Below, one piece after another: positions 1-12,545 of a DNA stretch of 64,000 bases. Made by a program: the position numbers and the translations under genes. Each line of letters opens with the position of its first letter. The stretch's first letter is position 1. This DNA comes from Gibbula magus (taxonomy: Eukaryota; Mollusca; Gastropoda; Trochida; Trochidae), in NCBI GenBank assembly GCA_936450465.1, contig OW388296.1, forward strand, positions 17,092,526 through 17,156,525. The letters are read 5' to 3'. Below the pieces are notes generated by a model that was given only the letters and a program-made list of their open reading frames with translations, searched no databases and had not been told where the DNA came from.

Positions 1-1815
1 AAGATTTCCTTTTCAGTCCCATATGGAAAGAGTAGAGTGTTTTTCCATTGGTATTTTACCTGTCTCTGTCACTGTCTGCCAATCGTTTTGCTATCAGTGC
101 GTTGAATATTGCAGTTTACAAGTTTATATTGGACAAAGTGATGATGAAGATTGAATGCTAAGATCCATATATAAAAAACAATGTTTTATTCTAGACTGCC
201 ATTTTCTGTTGTTCCCCATTCGTTGGTCGTCATTTGAAAGATAGGCACTGGTTCATTTTCTCTTGACAAAATAAACTACACATATCATAATACGTGAGCA
301 AATAATGTAATGCCCTTTCAGTGTTACAAAAAATGAAATGAAAAAAAATCTGTTGAATCTTTATAATACAAAAGAGTTCCTGCTGCCCTTGGGTAGAAGT
401 CTCTTCATGTAACAGGGATTTCTGAATGGAAATACAGACTTAATCTCCAGGCAGTTTTTCTGTCACACATGCTTCTACTTTTATTCATCGTCCTCATGTC
501 AGTGAATTCTCATTTCATAGCAAAGTTTGACCATCAAGCCCCATATGGAAGGAAAGTCGTTTGCTCAAAGCAGTGTTTCCCTTAGTCCCTTGGCTTCTGT
601 TCGTCTTGAGTGGGTTTACAAGGCCGGAACACCTTTGTGAATTAGTCATGCCTAACAGTTGATTGTTGTCTTTGATCTTGACTGTAGTGATTTACTCAGG
701 TAATGAAAGGTAGTGGTTTGTAGTAATCATATTTATCATGCTTTTTCTTGGCTGTATTGTAGGTGTCTGTGTATGGTCACACTTGATGTTGGTAATTTGT
801 GAAGTACATTGGTGAATACATGTTTACTTATTTACTTATTGTGTATTCATTCTCAGAGAGCATGAAGTCAGTAATTCTGTGGCGGCTTTCAGGAAATGTT
901 ATGATTGTAACAAGATTTGTTTGAATTCATGCTGCAGTGATAGAAACTACCCGGTCTCAGATGGCCAACGACCAACACATGTTTTTATCAACAATTTTTT
1001 GGCAAAATATTCTAGTTTGGGGCCAGAATTGTTTAAAAAAATTGAACAAAATATAATTTGCACCACCGAATAAAACAGAGTTTCTGTGAAGATTTAGTGG
1101 ATCAATTTATTTTATATTTTAGAAATATATGATCAGCCTTTGATATTGTTACTGCAGTATAATTAGTGAAGTAATAATTTTATAACAATTTTAATAATGA
1201 CTTTAAATTGATGAAAATATTTAAAGTTGTAATATGTAAAGATATCTTTTAATAACTCTGATGAAATATTTTATTAACTATAAATCTTGTAGAATTGTTT
1301 AAGACTCAAAGAAATTTAGAAATTCAATTTAGTTTGCACTTGAAAAGTTTCAATTTCAGTTCAGTGGCTGAGGGTGTCTGAGCCGTAATGTCTCATTATT
1401 AGCAAACTGAGCGGAGCTGTAAAGCCAGACAGACGACCAGCGATAACAAAACCATATATTACACCACAATGGGAGAGCCGTCACTTGTGCAGTGTGAGTT
1501 GCAGCTTCGTGCGCATATGGACTGCCTCACAGTCTTAATCTCTGAATTGATTACCGGTAAATCAGAAAAGAGGTGATTCCTCTTAAAAATCATGCAATGG
1601 AGGTCCAAAATAAGAAAGGGTTTAGCTGCTAATAATTAGCCTGCTGAATTGATTGTGTGCAACCATCCTGGATTGCCAATCTACAGGAATATTCAAGGAT
1701 CCTTGAAACAGTTAACCTGAAAGTGAGGGACCTTAAACTAACTGGATTTAAATAGTTGTTCTGGCTTTACTTTTAGTGTCTTAGTATCTTGTCAAATATT
1801 TTATTTGAAATGGAC
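1..1815. other. AT-rich non-coding sequence, no gene seen
   Basis: No frame here has splice-bounded, protein-like sequence. A 64-residue open frame at 879-1073 has no recognisable motif. The stretch is probably upstream intron of the CELSR gene. Confidence 0.6.
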
Positions 1816-2000
1816 TTTGTCTGCTGTAGAGGACTGTTCTACATACAGTAAGATATGGGTGCCTTGCTACACTGCATTTCAGTGCAGTACCACCCATGGT
1901 TATAAGAAGATTATCACGCTTTCTCCCCGCAATGTTATAATATTAGCCACCATGATATATAAATGAAACATCCTTGAAACAGCATTAAACCCCACCCCAC
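1816..2000 (+). repeat. 5'-truncated SINE, tail half
   Basis: Matches the body and tail of the SINE at 19822-20137: GACTGTTCTACATACAGTAA, then TACACTGCATTTCAGTGCAG, GTACCACCCATGGTT, and a diverged tail ending AGCATTAAACCCCACCCC. The tRNA-like head with A and B boxes is absent. Confidence 0.75.
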
Positions 2001-2122
2001 CTTTTTCAAAGTGCTCATAAAATTAATATGAAGTTTGATTTGAACAAGAGTGATTATCTGTAAGAAATCCTCTTTATGGAAGAGTGATGTGTTTCTTTAA
2101 GATGAGATCATGATCTGCAGAA

Positions 2123-2870
2123 GCATGGAGGTATAAAGATGTGGGCCGGGACTGTGGGACAGGGGCATGGAGGTATAAAGATGTGGGCCGGGACTGTGGG
2201 ACAGGGGCATGGAGGTATAAAGATGTGGGCCGGGACTGTGGGACAGGGGCATGGAGGTATAAAGATGTGGGCCGGGACTGTGGGACAGGGGCATGGAGAT
2301 ATAAAGATTTGGGCCGGGACTGTGGGACAGGGGCATGGAGGTATAAAGATGTGGGCCGGGACTGTGGGACAGGGGCATGGAGGTATAAAGATGTGGGCCG
2401 GGACTGTGGGACAGGGGCATGGAGGTATAAAGATGTGGGCCGGGACTGTGGGAGAGGGGCATGGAGGTATAAAGATGTGGGCCAGGACTGTGGGACAGGG
2501 GCATGGAGGTATAAAGATGTGGGCCGGGACTGTGGGACAGGGGCATGGAGGTATAAAGATGTGGGCCGGGACTGTAGGACAGGGGCATGGAGGTATAAAG
2601 ATGTGGGCTGGGACTGTGGGACAGGGGCATGGAGGTATAAAGATGTGGGCTGGGACTGTGGGACAGGGGCATGGAGGTATAAAGATGTGGGCCGGGACTG
2701 TGGGACAGGGGCATGGAGGTATAAAGATGTGAGCCGGGACTGTGGGACAGGGGCATGGAGGTATAAAGATGTGGGCCGGGACTGTGGGACAGGGGCATGG
2801 AGATATAAAGGCCGGGACTGTGGGACAGGGGCATGGAGGTATAAAGATGTGGGCCGGGACTGTGGGACAG
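2123..2870. repeat. 42-bp minisatellite, about 18 copies
   Basis: The unit runs GCATGGAGGTATAAAGATGT, then GGGCCGGGACTGTGGGACAG plus GG. Copies differ by single bases, and one near 2810 lacks 6 bases. Since 42 is a multiple of three and the unit has no stop in most frames, five frames stay open across the array; these are artefacts, not genes. It is GC-rich in AT-rich DNA. Confidence 0.97.
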
Positions 2871-3935
2871 TCGACAGTGCAAGTGGCAGTGTATAAACAG
2901 CATTCAATAGCTCCTGTCATTGAAAAGTCGATAATGTTGAATATTTATTACGGAACACAGTATAATTGAAAGCTTGAAGGTTTGGTTGTAGCAGAGGTCT
3001 GGGAGACAAGGGACTCAACCAGCAGATATGTAAACATTCTCATCTGACATGGAATTTTGTGGGTTGGAATATGCAAATAAAATCCTGAAATTTGAAATTT
3101 ATTTATAAAGACTCAAATGTCTCAAATTCAAAATTTATACTTATGAATACACATGCGTTAAATTCTACAATAGCAAATTTTGTATTTGATGATTAAGATT
3201 TTCAAACTCGATACATGAATTTAATCTGCAATATGTGCATTTCATACATAATTTACATTTCGTGTTCTTTAAATCACTTTGTCGAAATGATTTTGTGGCA
3301 TGTATAATGGTGAATTCCTGTCCTTTTGATGCTTTGGCTGTTGAATAAGTTAGTGTCGTACCATTCTGAGTGGATATTTTACAGGAATTAGGACTCCTTT
3401 ATGAAGGATATAATCTAGAATTGGCTAAAGATAGGCTATTTGTATGTTAAGATTTAAAGGGCTAAGACAATATGTTGAAATTGACTTTGGAAGTGAATTA
3501 TGCAATCTCTCTTTGAGAGCAATCGGTTGTTTCTCTTCGTTAATCTGTAACTTTGCTTTTGCTGATCTGGCAAGTTTGAGCCTCCATTTAACCGAGATTA
3601 GTAGTGATAATGTTGATAATCATCACATGAAGATGTTGACATGAACGTACAACAAGGGTTTGTATTGCTGTCTATCAACTTGCTTGTTGACACAGCTGAT
3701 AATTGCCCCCATCACATTATCACCCTAGGTGATACCGGCTTGCCATACATGCTCCTCCGTGATTGGTTGACAGGTGTCAGTCGGTGCTCTGATTGGCTAA
3801 TAATTGCCATGTTATGTTATGATTGGCATATGTAGCCATGGTGTTAGTTGATGGGGGTCTTCACTGCTGATGAGGGTGAAGTCATGCAGAGAGGGATCAG
3901 TTTAGACAATGGGGAGGGAGTGGGTCCAGTGTTAT

Positions 3936-3937
<2 letters not shown>
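2871..3937. other. Non-coding sequence, no gene seen
   Basis: AT-rich DNA without splice-bounded coding sequence. Short frames at 3444-3835 lack motifs and conserved features. Confidence 0.55.

Positions 3938-3967
<30 letters not shown>
3938..3967. repeat. Homopolymer run of 30 G
   Basis: Thirty uninterrupted G, followed by more G-rich sequence to about 4010. It would be a G-quadruplex candidate and a likely sequencing-length error point. The proline-rich minus-strand frame across it is an artefact. Confidence 0.95.
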
Positions 3968-3968
<1 letters not shown>

Positions 3969-4249
3969 CAGTGTTAAGGGGGGGAGGGTCCAGTGTTATG
4001 GGGTGGGGGATTAAGTGTCTGATTTGATAGATTGTTTTAACTTGTGTTTGGTCGGTAACAAGCACAGAAACAAGTAAATGCAGCAAGGCTAAGTCAGCCA
4101 TTGATAGAGACTAACTCAAATTATGCCATGTGGAGAAAAGTTGAAGAAGAACTTGATGTGAAAAATGGTTTTGAGTTATCATTTCTCTCCTTCTTACTCA
4201 AATTCAAGCATAACCAGAAGATCAAATTGTTAAAACTATCTTTGCAGCT

Positions 4250-4460
4250 TCAACTTCCAAATGCAAGGCATAACTCTTGCCAGTCTGCATTTAAGCCTTG
4301 CGGTATTTCCCTCCCTTTGTTGTGCCTAGATAGTGATTCGCTGCACCAGAAATGCATAGCGTGCCTGGATTTCTAAGCACAGATTTCTTAAGGAAATACT
4401 GCAAGGCCTAAATCAGCCAGTGATGGAGACTGGCAAGAGTTATGACTTGCATTGGGAAGT
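4250..4460. mobile_element. Inverted-repeat (MITE-like) element
   Basis: Left arm has GCAAGGCATAACTCTTGCCA then GTCTGCATTTAAGCCTTGCG; the right arm (4392-4459) gives, in reverse complement, GCAAGTCATAACTCTTGCCA then the GTCTCC and GGCCTTGCAGTATTTCC blocks. The left arm lacks about 14 bases. A related short segment lies at 4083-4130, and another copy of the family is at 56635-56816. Confidence 0.65.
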
Positions 4461-7400
4461 TGGTGCAGTTTACGAGATGAAACATTTAACCAAACTAACA
4501 AAGAAGAGAAAAGAAAGAAGACACAAAGGGCAATCCATCAAGGTAGTGGAGTGCATGATGGGATAGCAAACAAGCACCTGCCATATACTTTGTGAAGTTA
4601 CCCATGTGTATACAGTGCTGGCTGGAGTGTGGATGCTCTGTTTGATTGAGCTGGACAATATTATCAGTACATCTACAAGCCATGCAATATGCATAATTGC
4701 AGTTTGTTTTCAATTTTGCAATACTTTGTGATTAACATAATCATTTGAATGTTCACCATGAATGTTCAAAATAAAAAAATTATCTGGGAAACTTGATTTT
4801 CTTGTATATTCCGCTTCTAAATGGCCCTTAAAAAATTAACATTATCATGTATTTTAAAATGCTTTCATTTCATTACATAATGGCAAAATAAATTTTGCAA
4901 TTCCATTTGTCTTGTTTAATCACAATAATCCTACATCAAAATCAGAACGCATAAATTGAAAGTTGATTTCTCTCTCCATTATGTTAACCTGGTGCCTGCC
5001 AAATAGCTCTGTGTACACATCATTGATGACCAGGCTATGGAGAGTTAGTAGAGCAGGATGAATGCGATGAGTGCTATTATTAGCGTCAATGCCCATAGAT
5101 ACGTTGACATGCAAATGGAATTTACATTACAATGAAGCCTCGGGCAGCTTTTGTGAATTATAAATGCTGTCAGAAGATATTAAAAATGACATAATAGCTT
5201 GATGCACATTATCTAGCATGTTATGTGCACTTTAAGATTCCATATTTCTTACAAATAGACCTTCATCTCAACATTTAAAAGTATGTATTTCAAAGTTTTC
5301 ATTCATTTATGAGAAATTTCTGTTCTTTGATATGTGATTTTATCTTAGCTATTTCGAAAACTAAATATTTAATACTTAATATATATAGTTATTAGAATTA
5401 TCATTAAAATGTTCTTTTAGTCTTGCATTGTTTGAATTTCAACTTGAGCCATCAAATATGCAACAAAATATTTTAAACTTGCATGAGAGATTTTTTTGTA
5501 AAAAATACTGTTTTTATGCAGAATAGTGCCAAGATTTTCAATGTTATACTGCTCATCTGTTTCAAGTCGTCTCTCCTTCCATGCAGCTATTTGCTATCAA
5601 TACTTCACCTGGCATATGCTCCGAATTGTTTGATAAGATTATCTCGTTAACTTAATTTTACATAATCTAATTTCCTACAAAAAGTGTTTCTGGCTATTTT
5701 CAGAGAAACCAGAACTGTCTGTTATATCTAAAGTTGAAGCTGAATTTCTGTGGTGTATATTTCTTAAACTTTTTGTCAGATTTACATCAATTATCAACGG
5801 ATGAATTATTCACCTGAATTATTTTCCATCTTGGAGTACACATTTGTAACAATGAAGAGTATAAAACATTATACATTCAAACACGAAAATTGCTCGCCAA
5901 AGGGTTCATTTCCGCTTCCGACATTTTTTGCATGAACAAATTTTAAATTCAAGCTGCTGGTTTACATTTGCAAACAAATGACTTGTAAGGGAAACAAGTT
6001 CACCATTATTGGTCTAAGGTAGTTTGTATTTCAGTAAACATTGTCGTATGACCTGTCAAAGTAGTTAAATTAACCTCTGAGAGACGTAAACTGGCGCTAA
6101 ACAAAAGTGATTATAATGCTGAAGTTAAGGTGTACAAGAAACATGCAATCTGATAGGTACACAGCTTGTTTTGATAGCAGAAACACATGCAACCACGTTA
6201 CCCGATATTATGTCGACAAAATCAAACGTGGCCACCCTTGCCGAGACATTTAATGTAAATTTAAAACTCTTTTTTTCTTTCTAAATTATATAAAAAAAGA
6301 AGTTTTTAATCCCTTTGAGGATATATAAATATATATTTTTTGTTTTAACATATTTTGAAAATATTGTTATTGACAGCATTCTCTGCAGATTTGAATATTT
6401 GGTTATATCTTTTAAATTTATTTCTGAAAAATAAATGCAAAACTTAACATTCACACTGTAGTTTGTCACTATGCTGTATTTAAAGTGAACTTGGATGTTA
6501 TTCAATATGAAATTACAAATAGAATCACGTTAACTAAATCAATTGTTTGTTCATAGATTTCATAGTCCAAGAGATCTATTCCAGTTCTAGTTCATGTATA
6601 CTTTAATTTCTCCTTCTGTTGACAAACTTGTCTCATTTCTTTCTTCTCTTTTTTTATAGAAATGTAGACAAGATAACAAAGTCAATTTTAATACGTTATG
6701 AAATTATAGAAGATGCCAGTATAATTCTTTGATCTATTAAGTCTCATTCCTCTCAAGGTCTTCGAATGCCATGTATTCGTGCAAACATAGTATGTTTTGG
6801 AGGTCAAACGGTTTAATCTCTTAAAATAACATGAAACACATGCTGGGCTATGAAAGCAGCTTTCATGTGTGTGGGGGTGAATTTCTAACAATATTGAGGG
6901 ACATGTGGTAAATATTGATATAAGTAACACGATCGCACGTGTGTTGATTCTGTACCGGATGGGTACGCTTGAAATATTTTGTGAGGATATTTAAATGGTC
7001 GTGACCTGGCATCACGATTCAAAATTAAACCTTGCATTAAAGTCCATTATTAACCTGGGCTATTACAATTCATGATTTGAAATATCTCTATTTAATATAC
7101 AATCCATCGAAAACTAGCTGCAGGGTTATAAATGAAATCGTCTTGAAAGTAGAGTTTAACCTCAAATCCTGTGTATGATAAGAGTAATCTATACTTTATC
7201 TTATCTTCTACTGCTCTGCAGTATTTCTGTCAGTTAGCCCTGCACCATGACTGTGTAAAATATTAGTGCATTTAATACAGTCTAGATCATTATTGAGCAA
7301 GTCCAGATATACTTAATACACAGTTGTGGGATTGAAGGTATTAAAAATACATAATCATAAGGATGAAGGTACAGTAATTAAAAAAATCCCACAGATTAAA

Positions 7401-7635
7401 TTTTAGTCTAGCCTCTCATCAGCCCTGCGAAACCCAGACAATTCCCTATGGTAGTGAGTTATTCCAGGAACTCAACCATAAAGAAATAGTGTTGCACTAA
7501 TTATCACAGTATGTAAAGTGTTTATTTGCAACTACAATCATGCAACACACGCCTAATTCCTTCTACTGTGAAAGTCTTCAAATGTTTGTACTGTGAGTAA
7601 CACAAAAGAACTCATATAAAATATACGTAGTCTAA
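4461..7635. other. AT-rich non-coding sequence, no gene seen
   Basis: No coding exon is supported. Short open frames on both strands (for example 4470-4713, 6281-6505, 6688-6930) lack motifs, and the region has no strong repeat structure that I could see. Confidence 0.5.
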
Positions 7636-8161
7636 AGCCCTGTTTATACGGCGAGCGTTTGCATATGAGTAAACCATTACACATATGCAAATTTGCTCAT
7701 ATGAGCAAAATTCGCCGTATGGACGCATTTGCACATATGTATATTTTACTACCGTAAGCAAATATTTCACTACCGTAAGCAAATTTGCACCTAGTCAAGG
7801 GCAGGTGCAAATGTTTACTACCGTGAGTAAATATGGTATTTTCACTATTCTGGTAAAAGTTCGTCATATACAGACATAGTGACTTAACACAGGTTGGTAA
7901 AATATATAAGAGACCTTTAGAAACTCATAACCAATGTTGACAGATAATACTTTTATGTCATTTATTTAGTTTACATCTAAAACATATTAATTGGCATGTT
8001 TAGGAAATTCTCTATTCATATATTAGATTAGTTGGAAGCCCATTTGCTTAGGTAGAAATTAAACACGTATGAACTCATAGTAATTTTACTTTTACTCACG
8101 TGTATATAGTACTACCATAAGCAATATTGCATATGTGCAAAGTTCGCCGTATAAACAGGGC
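7636..8161. mobile_element. MITE with 18-bp terminal inverted repeats
   Basis: Begins GCCCTGTTTATACGGCGA at 7637-7654 and ends with the exact reverse complement at 8144-8161. CTAA lies on both sides (7632-7635 and 8162-8165), a possible target duplication. Inside, 7648-7720 forms a second inverted repeat (ATACGGCGA... TTCGCCGTAT). No transposase is present. The superfamily is unassigned. Confidence 0.85.
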
Positions 8162-8306
8162 CTAACACTTAGACTTAAAAAATATATTGAAAAGGAGCCT
8201 TTTTTTAAAAAGAAAATACCATAAGTCTCCTTTTCAATATTTAATAAAATGGTGATTCAGATATTTGCAGAATAAATACTTTTTCCATAGTCTGAGTGTA
8301 AGACTA
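8162..8306 (+). mobile_element. Short hairpin MITE, copy 1
   Basis: Starts CTAACACTTAGACTT and ends AGTCTGAGTGTAAGACTA, imperfect terminal inverted repeats (12 of 14 in the CTAACACTTAGACT block). An internal hairpin has arms ATATTGAAAAGGAG (8184-8197) and CTCCTTTTCAATAT (8227-8240). A second copy in reverse orientation is at 12377-12545. It abuts the 7636-8161 element directly. Confidence 0.8.
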
Positions 8307-8330
8307 AAAATATAGGCAATAACAAGTTAA

Positions 8331-9810
8331 CCCTTACGTTGCGTATATATATTTTACCATTTTTAGCCCCTGTGGCGGAATTTACAGGCTCGCAGCTCGC
8401 AGCAGTAGTTTGAGCTTATTCACTAACGAGCTCTGCTGGCGGAATTTCCAGGCGGCGATTCCGGTACCGTTTTTACGAAATATACCGCATCTACATGGCG
8501 AATAAGGACTATATACGGGCGTTCAATACAAATTCAAGTAGCGACACCCGTACACAAATGGCTAATTCACACCCGAAACTTTGAATGAATTTTCTATGTT
8601 TTTTCGTTTTTATTCTATTACTTTCGAAAGATTGTCTTTAATTCGGGCCTCGTAACATCATAAATACGAAACGAAAAAAATTCCATTTATATACGGAATT
8701 GAAGACAAGATGTCTAGCTTCACAATGATATAAAAATTATTAGAATGCGACCTTTGGTTATAATTCTATAGCTATGTAAAGTTTGTCTTTATTTCCACCT
8801 ATAAAATCGTCAATACTTACAACATGTATGCGGTATTGCAAACGGTCGTTCATCGCACTTTTCCAAGAAATCATAATCTCGAACCAGTTGACAAATAAGC
8901 ACATGTCAACCCAAATATGGTTATGTTGTTTGACTTTTCAAATAAACGAGAACCTCGAACCATAACTGATGAAAATATGTTGATTAGTTTGTGTGCCGTT
9001 TGGTTTCACATGCCTCTCAGAAAGGTAAAATTGTATCTTTATTTCTGTGAATAAATCTGCGCATTTTATATAGAATAAAAGATTATTCTTTTCGGTTTAT
9101 TGTGATATAAAAATTATGAAAATGCATTCAGTATTTTAGCCGTGATAAATGTTTTAGAAGTTGTGAAAATCGCCGATTGTTTCAAAATTTATGAAGTGTA
9201 AACATGACCTTTTTCACGGCGCTTGCTGTGTCTTTATTATTTTTTTGAGATTTTCTAATTTTATATGGGAATGTAGTCCATTGTTTCCCCTTTATTTTGC
9301 CGTATTTTTTTTTGAAAACAAACTATTCGCTCACATGATATGAAGTGCGGGAGTAAGGCGAGTTAGCGATTTTTTCCCCCGTCTCGCGAGATGCGAGGCA
9401 GATAGCAGTCTCGGGCGAGGCAAACCCGAGGCAATACAAACACGTGGGTGAAAATAGCCTCAAGCGAATTAATGCTTCGGGGGCTAAGCCCGACAAAATT
9501 GGCCTTTTGTAAAGCTAATTATCAATGCGTTACGGGTCAACAATGCACACGCAATTTGGTGTGAATTTTACTTGATATTTCGACCGGACATTCACACAGA
9601 CTCGTTATCGTGGCTATCTGCGAGATGTATGTAAACAAGTTTTCATGTGGCGATATACGGACACACTTCGTCTCGCATTTCGCCTGGGGGGCAAATATAA
9701 TTATTACTGACCCGGTAAATGCACTAAGTCCAACGTACGGGTCTCGCCAAGGGTTCTAACATTTTTCTCTATGAGCCTCCCGGATAATTCCGTCGCCCGC
9801 ATGTTAAGGG
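8331..9810. mobile_element. TTAA-flanked element, piggyBac-like ends, no transposase
   Basis: TTAA at 8327-8330 and 9811-9814 flank a 1480-bp segment whose ends are CCCTTACGTTGCG and, in reverse complement, CCCTTAACATGCGGGCG. Subterminal GCGGAATTTACAGGCTC and GACGGAATTATCCGGGAGGC are also related. TTAA targets with CCC-start repeats are the hallmark of piggyBac transposons. No transposase frame is visible, so a non-autonomous copy is likely. The interior is more GC-rich than its surroundings (9340-9790). Confidence 0.65.
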
Positions 9811-11730
9811 TTAAGTTTCATGAATATGTATTTTGTCTTCCAACTCAGTCTATAACCAGAATTTATCTATACAGCTGAAATTCAAGGCTTCGATAAACAT
9901 TTGTGATGGGCCTATGGCTTTTAAACTTGTGCAAGCATTTTAACCACTAACATTTGATTACAAGAACAACCAAGAACCAAGAAATAAGAGAATTTTGTGT
10001 TTGCCCACACACATGATAGAACACTTATCATGTGTTCCACATTGAAACTGTACTCATTGTTTTGTTTATCATTTTCATTGCACATGACAAAGTACTCTGT
10101 GAAAGTGCATTACTGTTCTTTGGTGAAATGTTCACTTTGTAACACATGTTTGTTGTTATTGGCTTATAACTACTTATCGTCACACCTGTGTGATATTACC
10201 TCCAAGTATACATACACACATGCCTCTTATAAGGAAGTATACATTTACAATGGTTTTCATATTGGAGTAGAATTTGCCTTAAGGGTATAGTCTACCCAGA
10301 AACAAAAGTTTCAAGATTTTTCTGATTTTTCGTTTGTAAGTACTTTTCAATGTGCTGAATTCAAATTTGAAATAAAATTTGGGGGTCACGGACCTAATTA
10401 AAGAGTTATTAGCAATTTAAAATATGGCCCCAGTGAAAAAAACGGGAAAATACATATATTACTTGTTTTAATCATATTTTTTATTATTTGGCACCGGATT
10501 TCAACTATTGTTGTTTTTATCAAATATATTAATGATAACCTTTGTATTTATTGCAAAAATATGTTTAAAAAACATAAAATTAATTATATTTTGGGGGATT
10601 CAATTTCAATTTGTCGATTTTTATGACACTTTTTTTTCATATTATGCTGAATAAAACAATTTTATAAATTCAACGATTTTATAAAAATCTCGGAAATGAA
10701 ACTTTACTTTATATCGATCATAATTAAATAAAAATATGTTGGGGTCACCGAATGAATTAATCCGCCATAACGTTTTGAAAATTGATCACGGCAAATTATT
10801 TGGTCCGATTTTCGCCTTTATCATCCATGGCGCGGGCCTTACCGGGAAATCCGAGGCGGCCGGGTGTATCTGCAGTGTAGTGATCCACGCATTGCTTAAA
10901 GTGTGCATCAATGTATAAATCTAACACTATTGTATTTTAAATAAAATGATTGATCATGAAAGAAACGCTTAAGTTATAAATATGCCTCAAAACATTGTTG
11001 TCCAAACCCGTGTGTCGGAATTTCTGTTATTCAGATTTCGGGCCACGGCACACTGTTTCTAGCATGACGGCAAGCAGCATGTAAATTTCGATGTGAATAA
11101 AAGCCCCCTTTGAAATAAATATATAGAATTCCTAAAGGAAGTTAATTAGAACTAGGTGAACGTTTAATAATCATCAAAAATATAACTTTGCGTAAACCCG
11201 TGTCAGGTACAGTAGACTGATTTCCGTACGAGTAACTTACGACATGCACTTCCGGGTTGAGTACCGTTGGTGAAATCTTGAAGGGGCCAACACACAAACA
11301 CTTTTCCCCATGCAAATATGTTAGCTCCAGTTATGGAATGTAATCATTAAGATGACTAAACTACTATCGGCAAAGGTTACATATATTGTAGAAAATTTCC
11401 AATCCACACGACTGAGAGCGTGTTGTGTCAGTGGTGGATTTTTAACTTGTTTACCGTTTGCAATAGAGTTGCAAACAGCTGATTGTCATAATAAACTTAC
11501 ATGTAGTTCAACTGCAGTAATACGTGTTACCAGAAAATATTGTTTCTCGTTAATCTGTGACATTAAATCCTTGGAAACTTATATATTGACCAAATTAAAA
11601 AATAAACAGTATATTAATATTTAAAAAAAACTGGGGTATGGCGTCTATTGGAGGAAATACGGTAGTTTTGAAAAGTGAATCCAACACTTAGATTGTCAGA
11701 TGAATCAGTAATACCTTCTTATGTTTTCAT

Positions 11731-11768
<38 letters not shown>
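11731..11768. repeat. (CA)n(TA)n microsatellite
   Basis: About 13 CA units followed by about 6 AT units. Likely polymorphic in length. Confidence 0.95.
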
Positions 11769-12376
11769 CTTGACAAATTATAACAAACAATTTCTTTAAA
11801 ACATACATTTTATTTATTAATCCGGCAAGTATATTAACAATAATGAATAATTTAATCATTTGACAGTGAAATAGTAAGGAACCTTAGCAAATCAACAAAT
11901 TAAAGTTCATATTTAGTATGCATAGTTTACATAACAATAATATTTGAAAATCAAATGTTTTCATGGACACAGTGTTAGCCACATGATCAAAGTAATTGTG
12001 TATTTCTGACTTCTTTCTGAAATCAACTGAGCTTCAGTGTACTGGATGACCCTTCACTCTAGAGACACTGTTGGTTGTATACAATACAGTTCATGATGTA
12101 ATCCTGTCCAGGTAGAAGAAAGAAGCGAAATTGATTTCAGCATAACAATTGTCCAAAATCTGAAATGTAAACAAAACAATACAGAGCATATAGGGAAAAT
12201 CTACAGTCTATATTTATATCAATGAATAAATTATTACCAGTGTATATAATACAGCTAAGCTGGTGGGTTAAGGTAAGGATAATTTTTGTTTTGAACTTGC
12301 TTTCAAAAATAATTCACCTATATCAATTCATGCCTGTAGTATTATTGCTTGGACAAAGCTCTCAGCATCATAGTAT

Positions 12377-12545
12377 TAGTCTTACACTCAGACTCAAAAG
12401 TATTTATTCTGAAAATAGTACTATTTTATTAAAAATTGAAAAGTAGACTGTAAGAAATGGAATTTTCAAATGTCTCCTTTTCTCTATATTTCTGTCAATA
12501 TTTTTTTCAGATATAAACACATTTTTTTCAGATTCTAAGTGTTAG
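12377..12545 (-). mobile_element. Short hairpin MITE, copy 2 (inverted)
   Basis: Reverse complement of this segment matches 8162-8306 at both ends and in the middle: CTAACACTTAGA start, AGAAAAGGAGAC, CTTTTCAATTTTTAATAAAA, CAGAATAAATACTTTT and AGTCTGAGTGTAAGACTA. AGTAT directly flanks it on both sides (12372-12376 and 12546-12550). Confidence 0.8.

Noticed and set aside
2074..2969. Long open frames on both strands across 2074-2969
   Set aside because: All come from the 42-bp minisatellite; the repeated peptides have no function signal and several frames are open at once.
8162..12545. One 4.4-kb transposon bounded by the two inverted hairpin blocks
   Set aside because: Each block has its own pair of inverted ends, and the span would cross the TTAA-bounded element at 10283-14317; two separate MITE copies explain it better.
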